The notes: a model not told the origin generated them from the sequence alone. Positions 20,666-34,284 are shown, numbered from the stretch's first letter. The stretch is 64,000 nt of DNA from Ziziphus jujuba (GCF_031755915.1 NC_083390.1:17081001-17145000), one strand, 5' to 3'. Numbers and translations are program-made.

Positions 20666-23375
20666 AATAGAGATGCAACAAATAATTCCCAAAATCTTAT
20701 AATTTCACAAATAGAAACACTAAGATTATGAGCCAGTGAGTAATCATAGTAAAGGGATAAATAGAGGCCAACAAATTAAACCTGGAAAACGCTACTACAT
20801 TCAAAGATTGCAAAAATAAAAGAAAGAGAAGAAGAAGATGAATGACTAACCTAGAAACAAGATTCATAGCAAGGAAAATACACCAGGAAGGGGTAAAAGA
20901 AAACAAACAATCAAAATGAAACATACTAGAGGGAGAAATTATTTGCAGAGTCTTAAAGACTTTGAGGTAAATTTGAATGTTCAAACTTAAGAACAAGGAA
21001 AGTTTCTGAGTTTGAAAAATGGTAGAGTTTGGCTGTGGCAAAAGAATAGAAAGTGAAAAGGAGAACGCGAGGCATTTCTATTTGTATTTCAGATTGGATA
21101 TAATGACAGAAATAATTTGCTTTCCATGTCGAGGTAGCGAGCATACTTGGGTAGTAAAACGACTATTCAAGTTTTGCCCATAGCAAGATTTGACTTGAAG
21201 GGAATTTCCACTTGAATTTTACTACCAAAATAATCAAGTCAAGGGGGACAGCTGTTGTCGTAAATTTTTACCCATTTTGTCTAAGTAGACTTATGAATTG
21301 ACAACCTGAGATCAGAAGGCGAAGTAGGTTAGAGAATTGATCCAGATAAAGTAGTCAAACCATATTGGACCTGAGAAGAACTAGTTATGGATAGGTCATG
21401 AAAGCGTACCAAGGCAAGAACACAATTCGAAAAGCTTACAACATGAAAGGTTTAGCTTTTTGGGGTTTTGGATTAGGATAACACCCCGAAGCAAGTACTA
21501 CTCACAGACAATCCCAACTTGAGGAGCAAGGAAAAGAGTGATACCAATTGCAAAGTGCCACCTAGATGAGGATGCCGAGGCATATAAGAAAAGCACGCAT
21601 GGTTCATCATAAAGTCTAGCTAAAAATAGGACATAGGGCAAGAGTACATCCACCTGATAAGGAATCTCCAGATGTTAATGGAAGGTCTAGTTAGCAACCA
21701 CCCAAGAGCTTTCATACCATATGGTACACATTCGCAAACCTTCAATGAATATAAATGGTAGGTACAAACCTTCTAGGTGACACCTCTCTCCCACTGCTAC
21801 TGCTACTCTATCGGATTTTAGGTAGATTTTAGCTTTTACCTAATTTTTAACCTCACTTGAGTGTTGAAGGATTTACATGGGCAACATCAACAAAGCATCC
21901 ACAACCCCTTTACTTTGTTTGTAGGTTGCTTTTAGCAAGTCTTGGATTTTCTGTTAGACGTTGCAAAAATAATGGTAAATTTCCTTCATCAGCTTTCAAA
22001 ACTTCAAGACCTCAAGCACAAAACAAGTTATGATAATAATATGCTACATTTTAAAGTCACACTAGAATAAAGGAAAAAAAAGTCTCATCTAAAAAGCTTA
22101 AAAATGATTGGCGAAATACTAAACTCTAGATTCATGAAAAAATAAATTCAATATCATCCTACGACCTTCTTATTCTTATTCTTATTATTCTTATTATTAT
22201 TATTATATTGAAATCCTACCACATTATTTGATAAACAACATTTGGTAAAAATCATGGTAACATCCTAGCATATTATTTATTAATTATTTATTTATTTTTC
22301 TTAAACAAAAAGCCTAGGAAGATGGGACAAATTGAAGGGTTTAGGTTGTCCAGTTATATAGTTACGTAACAAACTGACATGTAGTTTAGAATGGGAACAA
22401 AACAGCTACTTGGTCATCTATCTACGCTTTTAGTCATTAATATTATTTCTTAGTATATTTTAAATTTTCAATCTACATGACTGTAAAGTAAGTAAAGTGA
22501 GGTTAATTCAGTTGATAAGTCACATACACTTATGATTGGGAATTTATGGATTTGAAATATTAGGGTGGGAAATGGGGAATATTGTAAATGATTAAAAAAA
22601 CAATTAATGTAAAGAAAGATGAGTTATCTAGGTGATTGCTTGATTGCATAAATTAAAACAATATTCTCCAATGATAATTTTGTTAAAAAAATTTTAAAAA
22701 ACCTACATAACACTTCTCCCATACCTTTGTAGATGAGGCAACCGTTTGGATTCAAATTAAATCCAACATATTTAACATTTTTACGTTATCATAAATGTAT
22801 GGATATATTTTATCATTCCCTAAATATCTTGAGAAAAAAAATGAAGATAGTACAACCTATTTAGATTATCTAAATCTAAATATATCTGGGATGCTAATTA
22901 TAATTATTTTAATGACTAAATAGTATTTTTGTTTTTTATTTTTTTATTGAAACCCTGATTATAGGTCTATATAAAGGTATACAGTCATTAACAGGTTTCA
23001 CAATAATAATAATTTTTACATCTATGTTTTTGTTTTTCTCTTACTTAATCGTCGAAAGGGTTTTTGGCCAATGCTTCCAAAGGCCTTCTAACAGGTTTTT
23101 TTCCTATTATACAAGCCTCACATGGTTCATCAATAATGAAAAATAATGCATAACTGTGATTGTTGACTTTTACTTCAACAATAAACTGCTACGATTTTAA
23201 AAGCTCAAGTTATTGAAAAGTAAATCCATATATTTGCATATACTTGTAGTCTTCCCCCGCACCCCCCCCCCCCCCCCAAAAGAGAGAGAGAGATATAACA
23301 TTCATTGAGTAGGAATATCAGCATCCAAACAGGATTTTCCTCCATGCAAGAACAATAATCCTTAAAGCCTTAACC

Positions 23376-23407
<32 letters not shown>

Positions 23408-25531
23408 CATGTACAAATGGTTTCATATATATCATGAAATGCTAATTCATGCGCAGCAATATTTGTTTCTTGTGCTGTAAAGCAATAAATTTATACTATC
23501 TTAATATATATGTTTTCGATCTACAAATTAATTGACGATTGTGTGTCTCTAATTGGATAGAATATTCAATAAACTAATGGGAGGCACATTGTTTTGAGAT
23601 GAAATATTGTAGAAAAGGCAGTTCTTCCAACGCGTGGAAATGGAATATAATAATATTCAAGGCATTTTGGTGCTCGAGTTAAACTCAATATTAAATTTCA
23701 AATTCCCACCACAAAAACATGTCTGAATTGGCTTGGGCTGCCGTCCAAAAAAGTACAGCAAAGAATTGACCTGGGTTAAATTGTTATCATCTCGCCAAAC
23801 TTATCGTGATTATAACCTATATATATTAGTCATAGGAATAGGATGTACAATTATATATCAACTCGATATCATTATTAAATAAATAATAATCGATAGCTAC
23901 TTTTCCACTCAGTTTTTGTTTTAGTTTTTTGTGTCTAATCGATAGCTAGCTGTGGGCAGTTCTTTTCTCTGTTTCATTGACAAATTGACATAGTCCAACA
24001 ACGTTTTCTAGAAATTAGTAATTACTTTTGTTGTTCACCATGCATAAAATGTGATGCAATTAATCATAATGTAGGAACGCACTCTACCCCAACAAAATAA
24101 AAAAATAAATAAAAAAAAGGCAAGGGGCAAATTTAGTTGATTAGTTACCTTTCAATACATAGTGATCACCAATAATGTTGAAACTATAATGTAGAAAAGC
24201 TCCTCTTTTTTCTCTCTTTTTTTTTTTTTTTTTTTGGGTGAACTGTAGCTACTTGTTTGAATAAAAGAACGCACATTAATGGCCATGCAAAGTTTAGACC
24301 AATATGAAGTCCTTAAAATAAAGTTTTTTTATTTTTTATTTTTATTTTAATGTTTTTGAGAAGAACACTTAAAATGAAGTTAATGAGAACAAAAAACTGA
24401 AACGTAATGTTAAATATTAATAGTTAAGTTTTGTTGTTTTACCAGATATGCAATATAGAATACCAAATTGTTAAAATAAAAATAATTATAAAGTGCAATT
24501 GGAATACTAATACGTCGTTTGCCATCGCGCAGAAACTGTATTGTTTAATGCTAACTTCTATCTGGCAGCAAAATTTAGCCGTGGTCCCGCCCTTTATGCG
24601 GCTTTCTCCGCCCAGCGCCATGTTGGGTTTCAGCTACATTAGCTTTTGTAATTGGAAATTTAGCCATAATTATGTAAATGATTTTTAATTTTGAAAATTA
24701 ATTAAAAAAAACTGATATATAATGTCTAAACGCATCTATAGTGGTTGATCTATTGAGTCTGCATAAAAAAAGTTGTGTCATATTAGACTAAAAAAAGTTG
24801 AATTGGTACTAAAAAAATAAAAAATATTTAACAGATCCATAATTTCTGATTGATTTGGTAGATAATTTGAGTCATAAATTTAGTTTCTTTTTCGCTCGTT
24901 TCTCCTCATTAATTTACAACATCTTCTCTCTCTTATCTCCTCGCATCTTCTTTCTCAACATGCCAATTCTTTTATTTAAATTCTAAATAGGATTTATTGA
25001 AAAAGAATTTTAAATAGACATTATCTATGGATAGATATTATATCATTTAATTTAAATATAAATATCTTCTAAATCTTTTATCACATAAGCGTTAATACAC
25101 ATAATTATTGGAGATGATCTAACTATAATTTTCTAAAAGAGGGGGTCTAACTACAGTTAAAGCAAAATGGAAGGAATCTAAATGAAATTTCCACTTTATA
25201 ATTTAACTTCTATTTATTTATTTAAAAAACAAAAACACTACTGTTTTGTTTTGTTTTTTATTTATTTTTATTTTTTTAATTTTTTTTACAGCTTTCATCA
25301 TATTAGTTTTATTTAATCTAAAAATGCTGTAGGTTTTTTTTTTTTTAATTTTAGTTTTTTCCTCCTTTGCATTGCCATGATAAATTAAACCGGTGGATGT
25401 TTCTACTTAAAACAAACAATAAAAACAAAAAATAGTCAAATAATATTAATTTTTACTTTTCTATTATTTAATTCTTTTAATATAATATAATTTTAGATGC
25501 AATTATTATTATGAATGATAATCAAAATTCA
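20666..25531. other. AT-rich intergenic sequence with old LTR-like debris
   Basis: No gene found. A stretch at about 21235-21990 (GGGGGACAGCTGTTGTCG..., then a pyrimidine-rich CTCTCTCCCACTGC and TTGCTTTTAGCAAG) resembles the LTR tail of a Tat/Athila-type gypsy element, but no partner or coding region is seen. A run of 16 C followed by (GA)n sits at 23262-23293, and (TA)n at 23385-23407. T-rich runs occur at 24215-24236. The rest shows nothing recognisable. Confidence 0.6.
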
Positions 25532-25536
25532 CTTTT

Positions 25537-26588
25537 TGATGAGAACCTGTCCGAATCCGTACAATCGACAATCCATTGGGGTGCTGATCCGATACGGATG
25601 AAGACTGGACCGATCACTAGGGCTCAAGTTAAGAGATTTAAGAACGACCTGGTTGCTTTTATCCAGGGAGTAATTAATCCTCAAAGGGACTTATCAATAT
25701 CCAAAGATACAAGATTCGTTTTAAACATCTAAGTGGTGAAGGCCAATACGGACCCGGATAGCTGTTTTCGTGCCACTATGGTCTCCAGGCAGCAAGAAAT
25801 GGTTCCAACTCTTTATGGATTCAATACATATCTCTAAGAGGTCATGGAATTAATTTAAGGTAGCTTCAAAGGCAAACAAAAAGAGACTGTGCGCACAAGG
25901 GAGAAAGATGGCTGGTTTTGCTTGCTGGCTTTACTGTATTTTGCTGAATTGACATTTTCTCTTTAATCCAAGCAAGGATAACATGTGGGACTTCATGATA
26001 ATCCTATTTGGGATCCTACAAAGCATATGGAAGTTGATTTGGAGCCTAAATTGGTTAAAGTCAACTTCGTAAAAAAGATAGTATTTTAGTTTCCTAATTT
26101 GATTTCTACTTTTTATTTTAGGAAATTAGTCTTTTATTTGGTTTCTATTTATTTATTTGCTGGAAATATCAACTTAGGAAAGTTATTATTTTATTATTTT
26201 CATTATAAATTAATTAATTTCTAATTCAAAATAAAAGAATTAATTAATCAAAATTAGATTAGGAAATGAGAGAGAAAATTCGGCCAACTTGTTTTCCTAA
26301 TCCTATTGGCCGGTTTTGTCCTATCTTTTTAGAGTTTTTTTGTTTTATGTCTTGAACCTATTTAAGGGTTATTTTTCAATGAGAATGCGGCTTGAATATT
26401 TAACAGAAAATTATTAGTTTTAACTTATTAATAGGATATCCATAACCTATTATGGCGTCTTCATTATACCAAGGTTTCTAATCATAGGTTGGTTAGGGGT
26501 TGAGGTCATTCTATTAAAATCTGAACTTAATTGAGATTCAAACTAATATAATACGAGTTTAGGCGTGTGTCGACTTAGATTCGTATCA
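25537..26588 (+). repeat. Solo LTR of the A/B/C superfamily (1052 bp)
   Basis: TGATGAGAACCTGTCC...GATTCGTATCA with exact 5-bp duplication CTTTT on both sides (25532-25536, 26589-26593) and no internal region: the product of LTR-LTR recombination. Its sequence is closer to C than to A/B (no minisatellite). The first 195 bases remain open and encode a peptide with GPITRAQVKRFKNDLVAFIQ, the LTR-borne pol tail. Confidence 0.95.
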
Positions 26589-26593
26589 CTTTT

Positions 26594-26924
26594 ATATATT
26601 AAAAACAATTCATTTATTTTAAAAAAAATTATATTATAATAATAATTTCAAAAAATGTGTATTTTTATTGGCTAATTATGATAAGATTCATTTAACAACT
26701 AAAAAAAAAAAAATTTAATTATTATTATTTCTTATCTTTAACGTCACTTTTTTTTTAAAAAAAAGAATTCTTTTAATATTATATAGCTCTTGATAATGTA
26801 ACTAATATTATATATTTAATAGAGTTTTAATTGGTATCTATAATATGGCTACAAATGATATTTCACAAACTATATTATTCAATATATGGCTATAAAGTTG
26901 ACCTACGGCTTCCAAAATCCAAGG
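26594..26924. other. AT-rich spacer
   Basis: Homopolymer and AT-rich; nothing recognised. Confidence 0.6.
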
Positions 26925-27870
26925 ACGGGCTCTAATTAGCTATTGTGGGTAGAATTTTCATCCACCTCATCTAAGCAAACTTAAGCAAGCCAACCTAAAA
27001 AGAAGGCATGACTTCCAAGTCTAGAGACTAGGTTGCTGATGTGGACCTAATAATCAGCCACCTCCATCTCTTCCTCTTAATCTCTTTCTCTTCTAGATTA
27101 TCTAATATCCAGATATGTATCATTGGTATTAGAGCTCATTGATTCATGGACAACCATGGAGAAACCAATTTTGAATTTTGCAATGAAGTTCAAGAAACCC
27201 TTATCAAGCATGAGTATAATTTTAACCATTTGAACATAACATTGCAAATGATTTTGGCTGAACTCCAAGCTCTGTAACTTAATCATAGTAAAAATTGGTT
27301 AAATGTGATATCAACCCTTTTTCCTAGAGTGAATCTTCACATAACTCTAGGCAATATGAAGGAACATAACTTACATACCAAATAGATGATAGCCAAATCA
27401 ATCACAAGCTTTCATCTCCTAAATTCAATGGGGAAGATCCGAAAGGATGGATATGTAAGGTGGAGTAATATCTACCTTAAAAGAGTTCCACCACTACAAC
27501 AAGTCAACTTGGCATCCTTCCATCTCAAAGGAATTGCCCCCAATGGCATTAATTGTTTGAAAAATTGAAATGACCACTCACTTGGATAAAATTTACTCAT
27601 GTGGTACTACACTAGTTTGAACCAATGGAATATGAAGATCCATTAGAGGATCTTAAATGCTTGAAAACAAGTTTAAATAGTTGCCAATTACCAAGTGAAA
27701 CATGAAAGGCTATCCCAATGCATTGATGGTTTACTTGAAGCCTACTTAGTTGGCTACTTTGTTGTAGGGTTGAAAGACAATGTTTGCTTATATGTACAAA
27801 TTAAGCAACCATGATCCCTGTTTGATGTAATTGTTGTTGCTAGGGTAATCAATGAATGCAATTAATAGTT
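26925..27870 (+). pseudogene. LTR tail, primer site and gag remnant of another gypsy element
   Basis: An LTR tail ends near 27120 and is followed by TGGTATTAGAGC (27124-27135), a one-mismatch tRNA-Met primer site. An ATG at 27146 starts MDNHGETNFEFCNEVQETL. After stops, frames read LPKFNGEDPKGWICKVE, LASFHLKGIA, then GLKDNVCLYVQIKQP, the gag layout typical of plant Ty3/gypsy elements. Everything after about 27870 (knuckle, protease, pol) is missing. At least eight stops and several frameshifts show it is long dead. Confidence 0.7.
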
Positions 27871-28189
27871 AAGAAAAAAAAACAATTTCCATCCTCTTTG
27901 ACAAACTTTTATAATTTATAATTGGATAGATTGGATAAAATTGAAGTTGAATTTATTTAATTAGGTGTTAATGGGACACAATGGAAGGTTTAATTTCATT
28001 AACTTGGCCTCTGAATGGAAAAAAAAAAAAAACAAAACAAAACAAAAAATTGGATATCGAGCCTTAAAAGGTAACAATATAATTGGACCCTTTAGTATCG
28101 AATTTATATGATCTGATGGATGTTTAGAGGATTTTAAAACATTTGTTATGCATGAATGCCTTGGGTTTGATTTTTAGAGCTTAAGCGAT
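27871..28189. other. Spacer, nothing recognised
   Basis: AT-rich sequence with an A/C-rich run at 28018-28050; no coding or structural signal. Confidence 0.5.
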
Positions 28190-29918
28190 ATTTTTATTAT
28201 ATTATAGGCACCCATACAAAGCTTGGAGGCGACCCCATGGAGAAGTAGGAGTGAACATCAGCTGTATCTATGAGTGCTTTATATTTTTAAATGACTTTTA
28301 GGCATATTAGTACAATTACATATATATGGTTTGATTTAGGTACTTATCATATACATGTATAAATATATATTTTTACATATATATCTTATTATTTCATTTG
28401 ACTTTTAATAAGATTTTTTTAAATGGTTTCAAATTCAAATGAGAATATGGTAAACCTGGAAATTTTGCTATTTAAATATCTGAGTATTTGATTTGATGAT
28501 TAATTCATTTATTCCTTTTGAAAAATAATTAATTTTGAGATAGTGGATTTAAAATTGTATATTTTAAAGCATGTTTAAGTATTTATATTTTAAAATGCTT
28601 AAAAATGGTTTATGGTAATATATATTTTCGTAGTGGTACTTATGTTTTTATATGAAATAATGATTTTGAATATTTGAAATATTTAAATAAATGGTTGGAT
28701 TTGAATATTGAATATCAATTTATGGCGGTATATTTGTTTGGAAAAAAAAGAAAGTATGATTTGTAGATGATGGTTTTTGATTACTGCACTGTTGTTTATA
28801 AAGTGTGTACCATATAATACCAATGGTTCTATTTATGTTATTAGTTGCATTCAGGCTTAGTCATCCTATGTGTAGTCGTAATATGAGAGAATGATGATGA
28901 ATTGTGTACCATTTTCTCAAAGTGATGATGAGTTTTATACCACTTCTTGTGACCATTGCATGATAGTTTGTCATAATCTGAGAGAATGATGTCGAGTTAT
29001 GTACCATTCTTGGAGTGATAATGAATTGTATGCCACTCCCTCATGATGTTGGTTTCTATGTATCCCTTCACTATTTTGTGGTGTTTCGAGACGCCATGCA
29101 TCTTCTACTAGCGCTAATATATTGTATGGTATGTTGTATGTATTCTTTTTTATATACATATTTTGGTGGTTTTATTACATTTTATTATTTTTCTAAATTA
29201 TAATTATATTTTTTATCGTCCAATATTAAATTTATGTTTCAGTTCGTCAACGATATTTTAATTTCTTTAATCATGAAATGCTTTTCCTATGATATTGTTT
29301 TAGTCTATAAGTTGGGTTTTGCAAACTAGTTTTAAAAAGAAGAACTTTTTAAAAGAGTGAAAATGAGGTCTTGAGTGAAAATGTTTGAATTCTAAATAAC
29401 TCTTTCCATATTATTAATTCATTCCATTCGCTGAGCTCGTCTTATAGTTTTGTTTTAAACTATTCTCCTAAGTCTCAGCTGATAGCTGTTGCATACTATG
29501 TTTGGGTGCTATTCATCGTAACCTTCATATATTTTGTCATTCTTGCATCCTCATCTTCAGTGCTTATCTACTGCTAATCTACCCTCTTTTTCCTACACTC
29601 TTATAAGACTATTGTTTATGTTGCTTTATTTACTTTCACACTCATTTATTTTTTTTAGTATGCTCTGATGGATTGACCTATTATATATGACTCCTTTTTT
29701 TTATCGCCCTTTCTTTAGAATTAAGCTTAGAACTTTTGATGTTAGTGAGGCTAAATTTATGGAAAATCTTTTAGCAATATCATTGATATTTTACTTGTAT
29801 TGTTGGATTATATCCAATTGTGAAGAGATCCCATTAGACTTTTTGCACTGGTTCAGTAGGATTTGTCAAAGTGAGACTACTTTGGGCCTTCGAGACAGAT
29901 CTTAGGTGTGGTCCTATT
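28190..29918 (+). repeat. Del-like LTR, 3' part (plus)
   Basis: AT-rich, with imperfect repeats of a GAGAATGATGATGA...GTACCA motif (28885-29045) like the ACACCACTGGTATA...GGTGCAT blocks of the LTR at 39540-39870. It ends at GGTCCTATTA (29910-29919), next to a primer-site-like sequence at 29923. The 5' edge cannot be placed. Confidence 0.5.
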
Positions 29919-29922
29919 AATT

Positions 29923-29934
29923 TGGTATCATAGC
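29923..29934 (+). other. Primer-binding-site remnant
   Basis: TGGTATCATAGC differs from the tRNA-Met primer site TGGTATCAGAGC by one base; it lies between an LTR end and a gag start. Confidence 0.65.
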
Positions 29935-30081
29935 ATTAGGTTTTCTAGGACCTTGTAGACCCACACTATTATATGCATCATAGACTTTCAATATTGTTTC
30001 TATTTCCTAGATAATGTCTCATTTTTGTATTAATTTAGGTTGAATATTGTATTTAGTTAAATTTGCTTTTTACATTCAAAG

Positions 30082-30182
30082 ATGCATTCTGGACGTGGTA
30101 AACCTAGAAGTCAGCAGGATACTTTGGAGTCTTCAAGGAAATCAAAACCTCCAATTATGCCTCAAAGAGTTTCAATAAATCT
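30082..30182 (+). pseudogene. Gag N-terminus fragment of a Del-like element
   Basis: ATG at 30082 opens MHSGRGKPRSQQD and stays in frame for 33 codons of basic, Ser/Lys-rich sequence typical of this clade's gag start, until it is cut by the LTR beginning TGTAACACCC at 30183. A second element therefore inserted here, or a deletion joined two elements. Confidence 0.55.
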
Positions 30183-30651
30183 TGTAACACCCTGACCTAA
30201 AAAATGCCCCAAATTTGAATTTCTGATTAAGGTTGACCAAGTTGTCCAATTGGATCCATGGTTGATTTTTTACTATAAGAAGAATTTTGTGTTGAATGAG
30301 GTGCCATGGGAAAGCACCCATTGACATGAGTTCATAGACTAGTAGTACGCCAAAATCGAAACTAAGAATAAAAAGTTATGAACGAAACAAGATGCAACCC
30401 TAGCTAGACGATGAGCTCAAAGTTGATTTTTTGCTCTAAATGGATTTTGATGTTGACTCGTGTACTATGTGATAGTACTCATTGCTACAAGTACGTAGAC
30501 GGGTGGCATGCTTAATTTATACTTATATTTGAAAAGATATGGGTCTCTAAAATTGGAACCAACATTTTCGAGCTGGTTATTATAAACATGTGGAGGGATT
30601 TTGAAAGATGGCCAAAAGGTGCCATCGTCGTCAATCCATGGGTTCCACATG
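30183..30651 (+). repeat. Del-like LTR, first 469 bases (plus)
   Basis: Starts TGTAACACCCTGACC, with the GTTGACC, GCATGCTTAA and CACATG landmarks of this family. It is interrupted by solo LTR D and continues at 37853; joined, the LTR is about 3.9 kb, close to the 4.1 kb of the minus-strand copy around element B. Confidence 0.65.
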
Positions 30652-30674
30652 TGTTACAAACTTAGGTCGACTTG

Positions 30675-31812
30675 TGGTACGAACCTAGGTCGACTCCCGC
30701 CTAAACACGTATTATACGAGCCTGGAATCTCAATTAAGTTCAAGTTCTTATGGAAAAACTTTAACCCCTAACCAACATGTGATTAGAAACCTTGGTATAA
30801 TGAAGACGCCATAATAGGTTATGGAAGTCCTATTAATAAATCAAAACTAAAATACTCACTCTCTAATGGTGTTTTAGGTGTTCAAAGAGAACTAAGAGAA
30901 TTCTATCTCACAATTAATTTTCTAAATAATATTGAAGGCGTGTTCTTCCTCAAAATTAAGCCCTTAAATAGGCTAGAGTCATAAAACAATAAACCCTAAA
31001 AACTTAGGTTAAAACCGGCCACCAAAGAGAAAAGGAAACATGTTAGCATATTCTCACACTACTTTCCTAAACTAATTTGTATTAATTAATTCCTTTATTT
31101 TGAATTGGAAATTAATTAATTTACAATGAAAATAATAAAATAATAACTTTCCTAAGTTGATTTGTCCAGAAAAATAAGTAAATAAAACCAAAATAAAAGC
31201 TAGTTTCCTAAAACAAAAGACAATGTTCAAATTAGGAAACTAATTGACTAGTTTGACAACTAAAATAACTTTGACCAATCTGCAGCTTGTTTGACCTCCA
31301 AATCAGTTTTCATATGCCATTGAGGATGCCAAATATGATTAATAATGATTCCCAACATTGCCCCTTGATTGGAATTGATCAAACTTGCTTGAATAAGAAG
31401 AACAATCAAAATTAGAGGCTAAACATCACATTTGCGGCCAAATTGAGATACTGTCCGTACAAGCTGGTTTTAGGTGCTTTTGATTCTGCATTCTCATGAT
31501 TCCATGGTCTCTTAGAGATATTCATTGAATCCATAAAGTGTTGGAATCATTTCTTGCTGTCCGGAGTCCATATTTGCACTAAAACAACTACTCGGGTCCG
31601 TAATGCTTTCCACCATTTGGATGCTTAAAACAAGGTTTATATCTTCGAATATTGTCAAGCCCTCTTGAGAATTAATTACTCCCTGTATAAAGGCAATCAA
31701 TTTTTCCTTAAATCACTTGGCATGAGCTCTAGTGATTGGCCTAATCTTCATCAGTATCGGATCGGTACCCTAGCAAGTAGTTGGTTGTATGGGCACTGGC
31801 GAATGCTCGTCA
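30675..31812 (-). repeat. 3' LTR of element C
   Basis: TGGTACGAACCTAGG...GAATGCTCGTCA. On the minus strand 31512-31700 stays open (AFIQGVINSQEGL...TLYGFNEYL), the pol tail coded within the LTR. Confidence 0.93.
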
Positions 31813-31830
31813 TTCCTCTCCTCTTGAAAA
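31813..31830 (-). other. Polypurine tract of element C
   Basis: Minus-strand CAAGAGGAGAGGAA directly precedes the 3' LTR and again encodes part of the NPFQEE tail. Confidence 0.85.
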
Positions 31831-34001
31831 GGATTTGCCCTCAAATTTAAGTCATCACCTGCAGTAAAAGGAGATAAATCAAGGACATTGAATGTAGCAT
31901 TAATATTATAGTCACTTGGTAAGTTAAGCTTATAAGAATTTTCATTGATCCTCTCCAAAACTTGAAAAGGTCTATCCTCTTGAAGCATAAGCTTTGACTT
32001 TCGTTGCTCAGGAAATCTCTCCTTTCTTATCTGCTACCAAACCCAATCTCCTAGGTCAAACACTATCACCACAAATCCGAGAAATACATGTTTATTTTGG
32101 CAAAAATCAAGTTCATCAAATTCCTGTAAAAGAGAAAATATAGAACTTGGCAATACAAGCTTTTCGGGACTAGCTAAATGATTTAAATAGGCATCTTTAT
32201 ACATCATAACCAGCATTGGTTTCTTATTCAAAAATGCTTTATTAATATTACTTTGGCTAAGATAAAAATTCTTCTTTCTCTTTTCTTTCTCACTCATGGA
32301 TTCCACTACTTTCACCTCACTCTCGGCTTTTCCTCCCATTTTCTCACTCTCGGCTTTAGCTTTGTTTTCCCACTCAATCTAGGTTTTAGAATACTTACCT
32401 AGTTAGTCTTGTTTAGCCTTGCCCTCTTGGATAGGAGTTGAAGCTGTAGGTGCCACACTAGTTCTTTCTTTGAGCTTTTCAACCTCTCTCCTTTGTTGTA
32501 TTTGAAGTTGGTCTCTAAATACCTCCTTGGGAGTCAATGGTTCCAGCTTGACCTTTTTACCTTTAAATCTAAAAACAATAGCATTCTCTCGACCATAATG
32601 TATAGTATCTTCATCAAATTACCATAGTCTACCTAATAAAATATGTTCGGCATGCATAGGCACAACATCACACAAAACAACATCAACATATGTAGCTAAA
32701 TTTTACTTTGGTTTGTTTGTTTACTTTCATTTCTCTACTATCATTAAGCTATTGTAATCTATATGGTTCAGGATGTTTAATTGTTACTAAGCCTAATTTT
32801 TCAACCACAACATTACTAATTACATTTGCACAACTCCCACAATCAAATATCATACTACAAACCTTACCTTGGATTTCACAATGAGTATGGAAGATGTTTT
32901 CTCTTTGAATTTGATCTTAGGTGTGGTCATAGTCAAGATTCTCCTAGTCACCAAGCTCAATTTGGCATTTGAAGCATTTAGGGTTTCAGTTTCATCTTCA
33001 ATTTTAGCTTCATCACTATTGGATTCCAACTCGCCATTATCCTTCAACACCATGATTCTTCTATTCGGGCATTGATTGGCAATGTATCCTCATCCCTGAC
33101 ACTTAAAACACATAATTTCATGAGTTCTAGAAGGTTTAGGGTCAGATTTACCTTCATTTTTGTGTGATCGAATAGATTCGATTTTGGACTCCCTTTTTGG
33201 CCGAGTGGTGCTTTTTTCTCCAAGTTTCAGCTTTTGTCTTGCTCCAAAGGTGGGATTGCTTCTCCAAGCACTTGGATTTGACCTCCCGCTGCTTGAAACT
33301 CTTCCAAACCATGTACTTATGCCCCTCCTCTTGAATTGATTCTCAAGTTTGATAGCCACATGGAACATTTTTTCCAATTCCACATATTGTTGTAATTAAT
33401 TGGCTATCTCTCGATTCAATCCACCTAGAAATTGTGCCATGGTGGCTTTTCTTTCTTCATTCATGCTCAATCTCATCATCAACATCTCCATCTCCTTGTA
33501 ATAATCCCCCACGGACCTACTACGTTGTGATAATGATTGGAGTCTTTGATGCAGCAACTTATGGTAATGAGTCGGTACAAATCGCTTCCTCATGGTCCCT
33601 TTAATTTGTCGCCAAGTAGTAATCAATTCATCACCTACTCTTCTTAGGGTATTTTGCTCATTTGTCCACCATTGGAGTGCATAATGTTCAAATTCCGTTG
33701 CTGCCACTCTTACCTTAGTTTCTGAATAGTTATGACAATCGAATATCATCTCTATTCGTTCCTCCCGCTCTAGGTAAGCCTCCGGATCACTTTTTCCTAT
33801 GAAAGGTGGTATGTTGACCTTAATATTCCTAAGATCATCATCCTCATTCCTTGCTGGTCTCCCACAGATTGGTCTTCCTTGGTAAGCAAAAATATCATCT
33901 CTTCCTTCTTCAAAATCATCTCCAAAGTTACCTTCCCCGGATTCTTCTCTAGGTCGATCACGACCTCCTCAACCTCGACCTCGGCCACCATATGCATCTA
34001 A

Positions 34002-34284
34002 TGTGAAATCCCACATTTATTGGAAAGGGGAATGAAGCATGCCTTATAAGGAGCTATCGATACCTTTCTCTTGAGATTCATTCCCATGAGGGAAAGTAAA
34101 ACCGTGAGGGGTAGGATTGGGCTCACCACCTAGCTTCCAAAGCGGATAATATCTTGGTTGGACCTGGGTCAATGGGATTGGTAGGTGAAGGGGTGGGACC
34201 CCTGACCATTGAGATGTGTTTTAAACCCATGTGGGCTAGGTCCAAAGCGGACAATATCTCATGCGAGTGGACTGGGCTGTTACA
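34002..34284 (+). mobile_element. TRIM-like or solo-LTR element, 283 bp, inside C gag
   Basis: TGTGAAATCCCACAT...GGGCTGTTACA with exact 5-bp duplication TCTAA (33997-34001, 34285-34289). TG...CA ends and a 5-bp duplication indicate an LTR-type insertion. The end motif CAAAGCGGACAATATC with GGGCTGTTACA and the start CCCACAT...CCTTATAAGG are familiar from a widespread small plant LTR repeat. A GCGGA(T/C)AATATC motif occurs twice inside (34141 and 34246). Orientation is ambiguous. It has no coding capacity. Confidence 0.88.
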
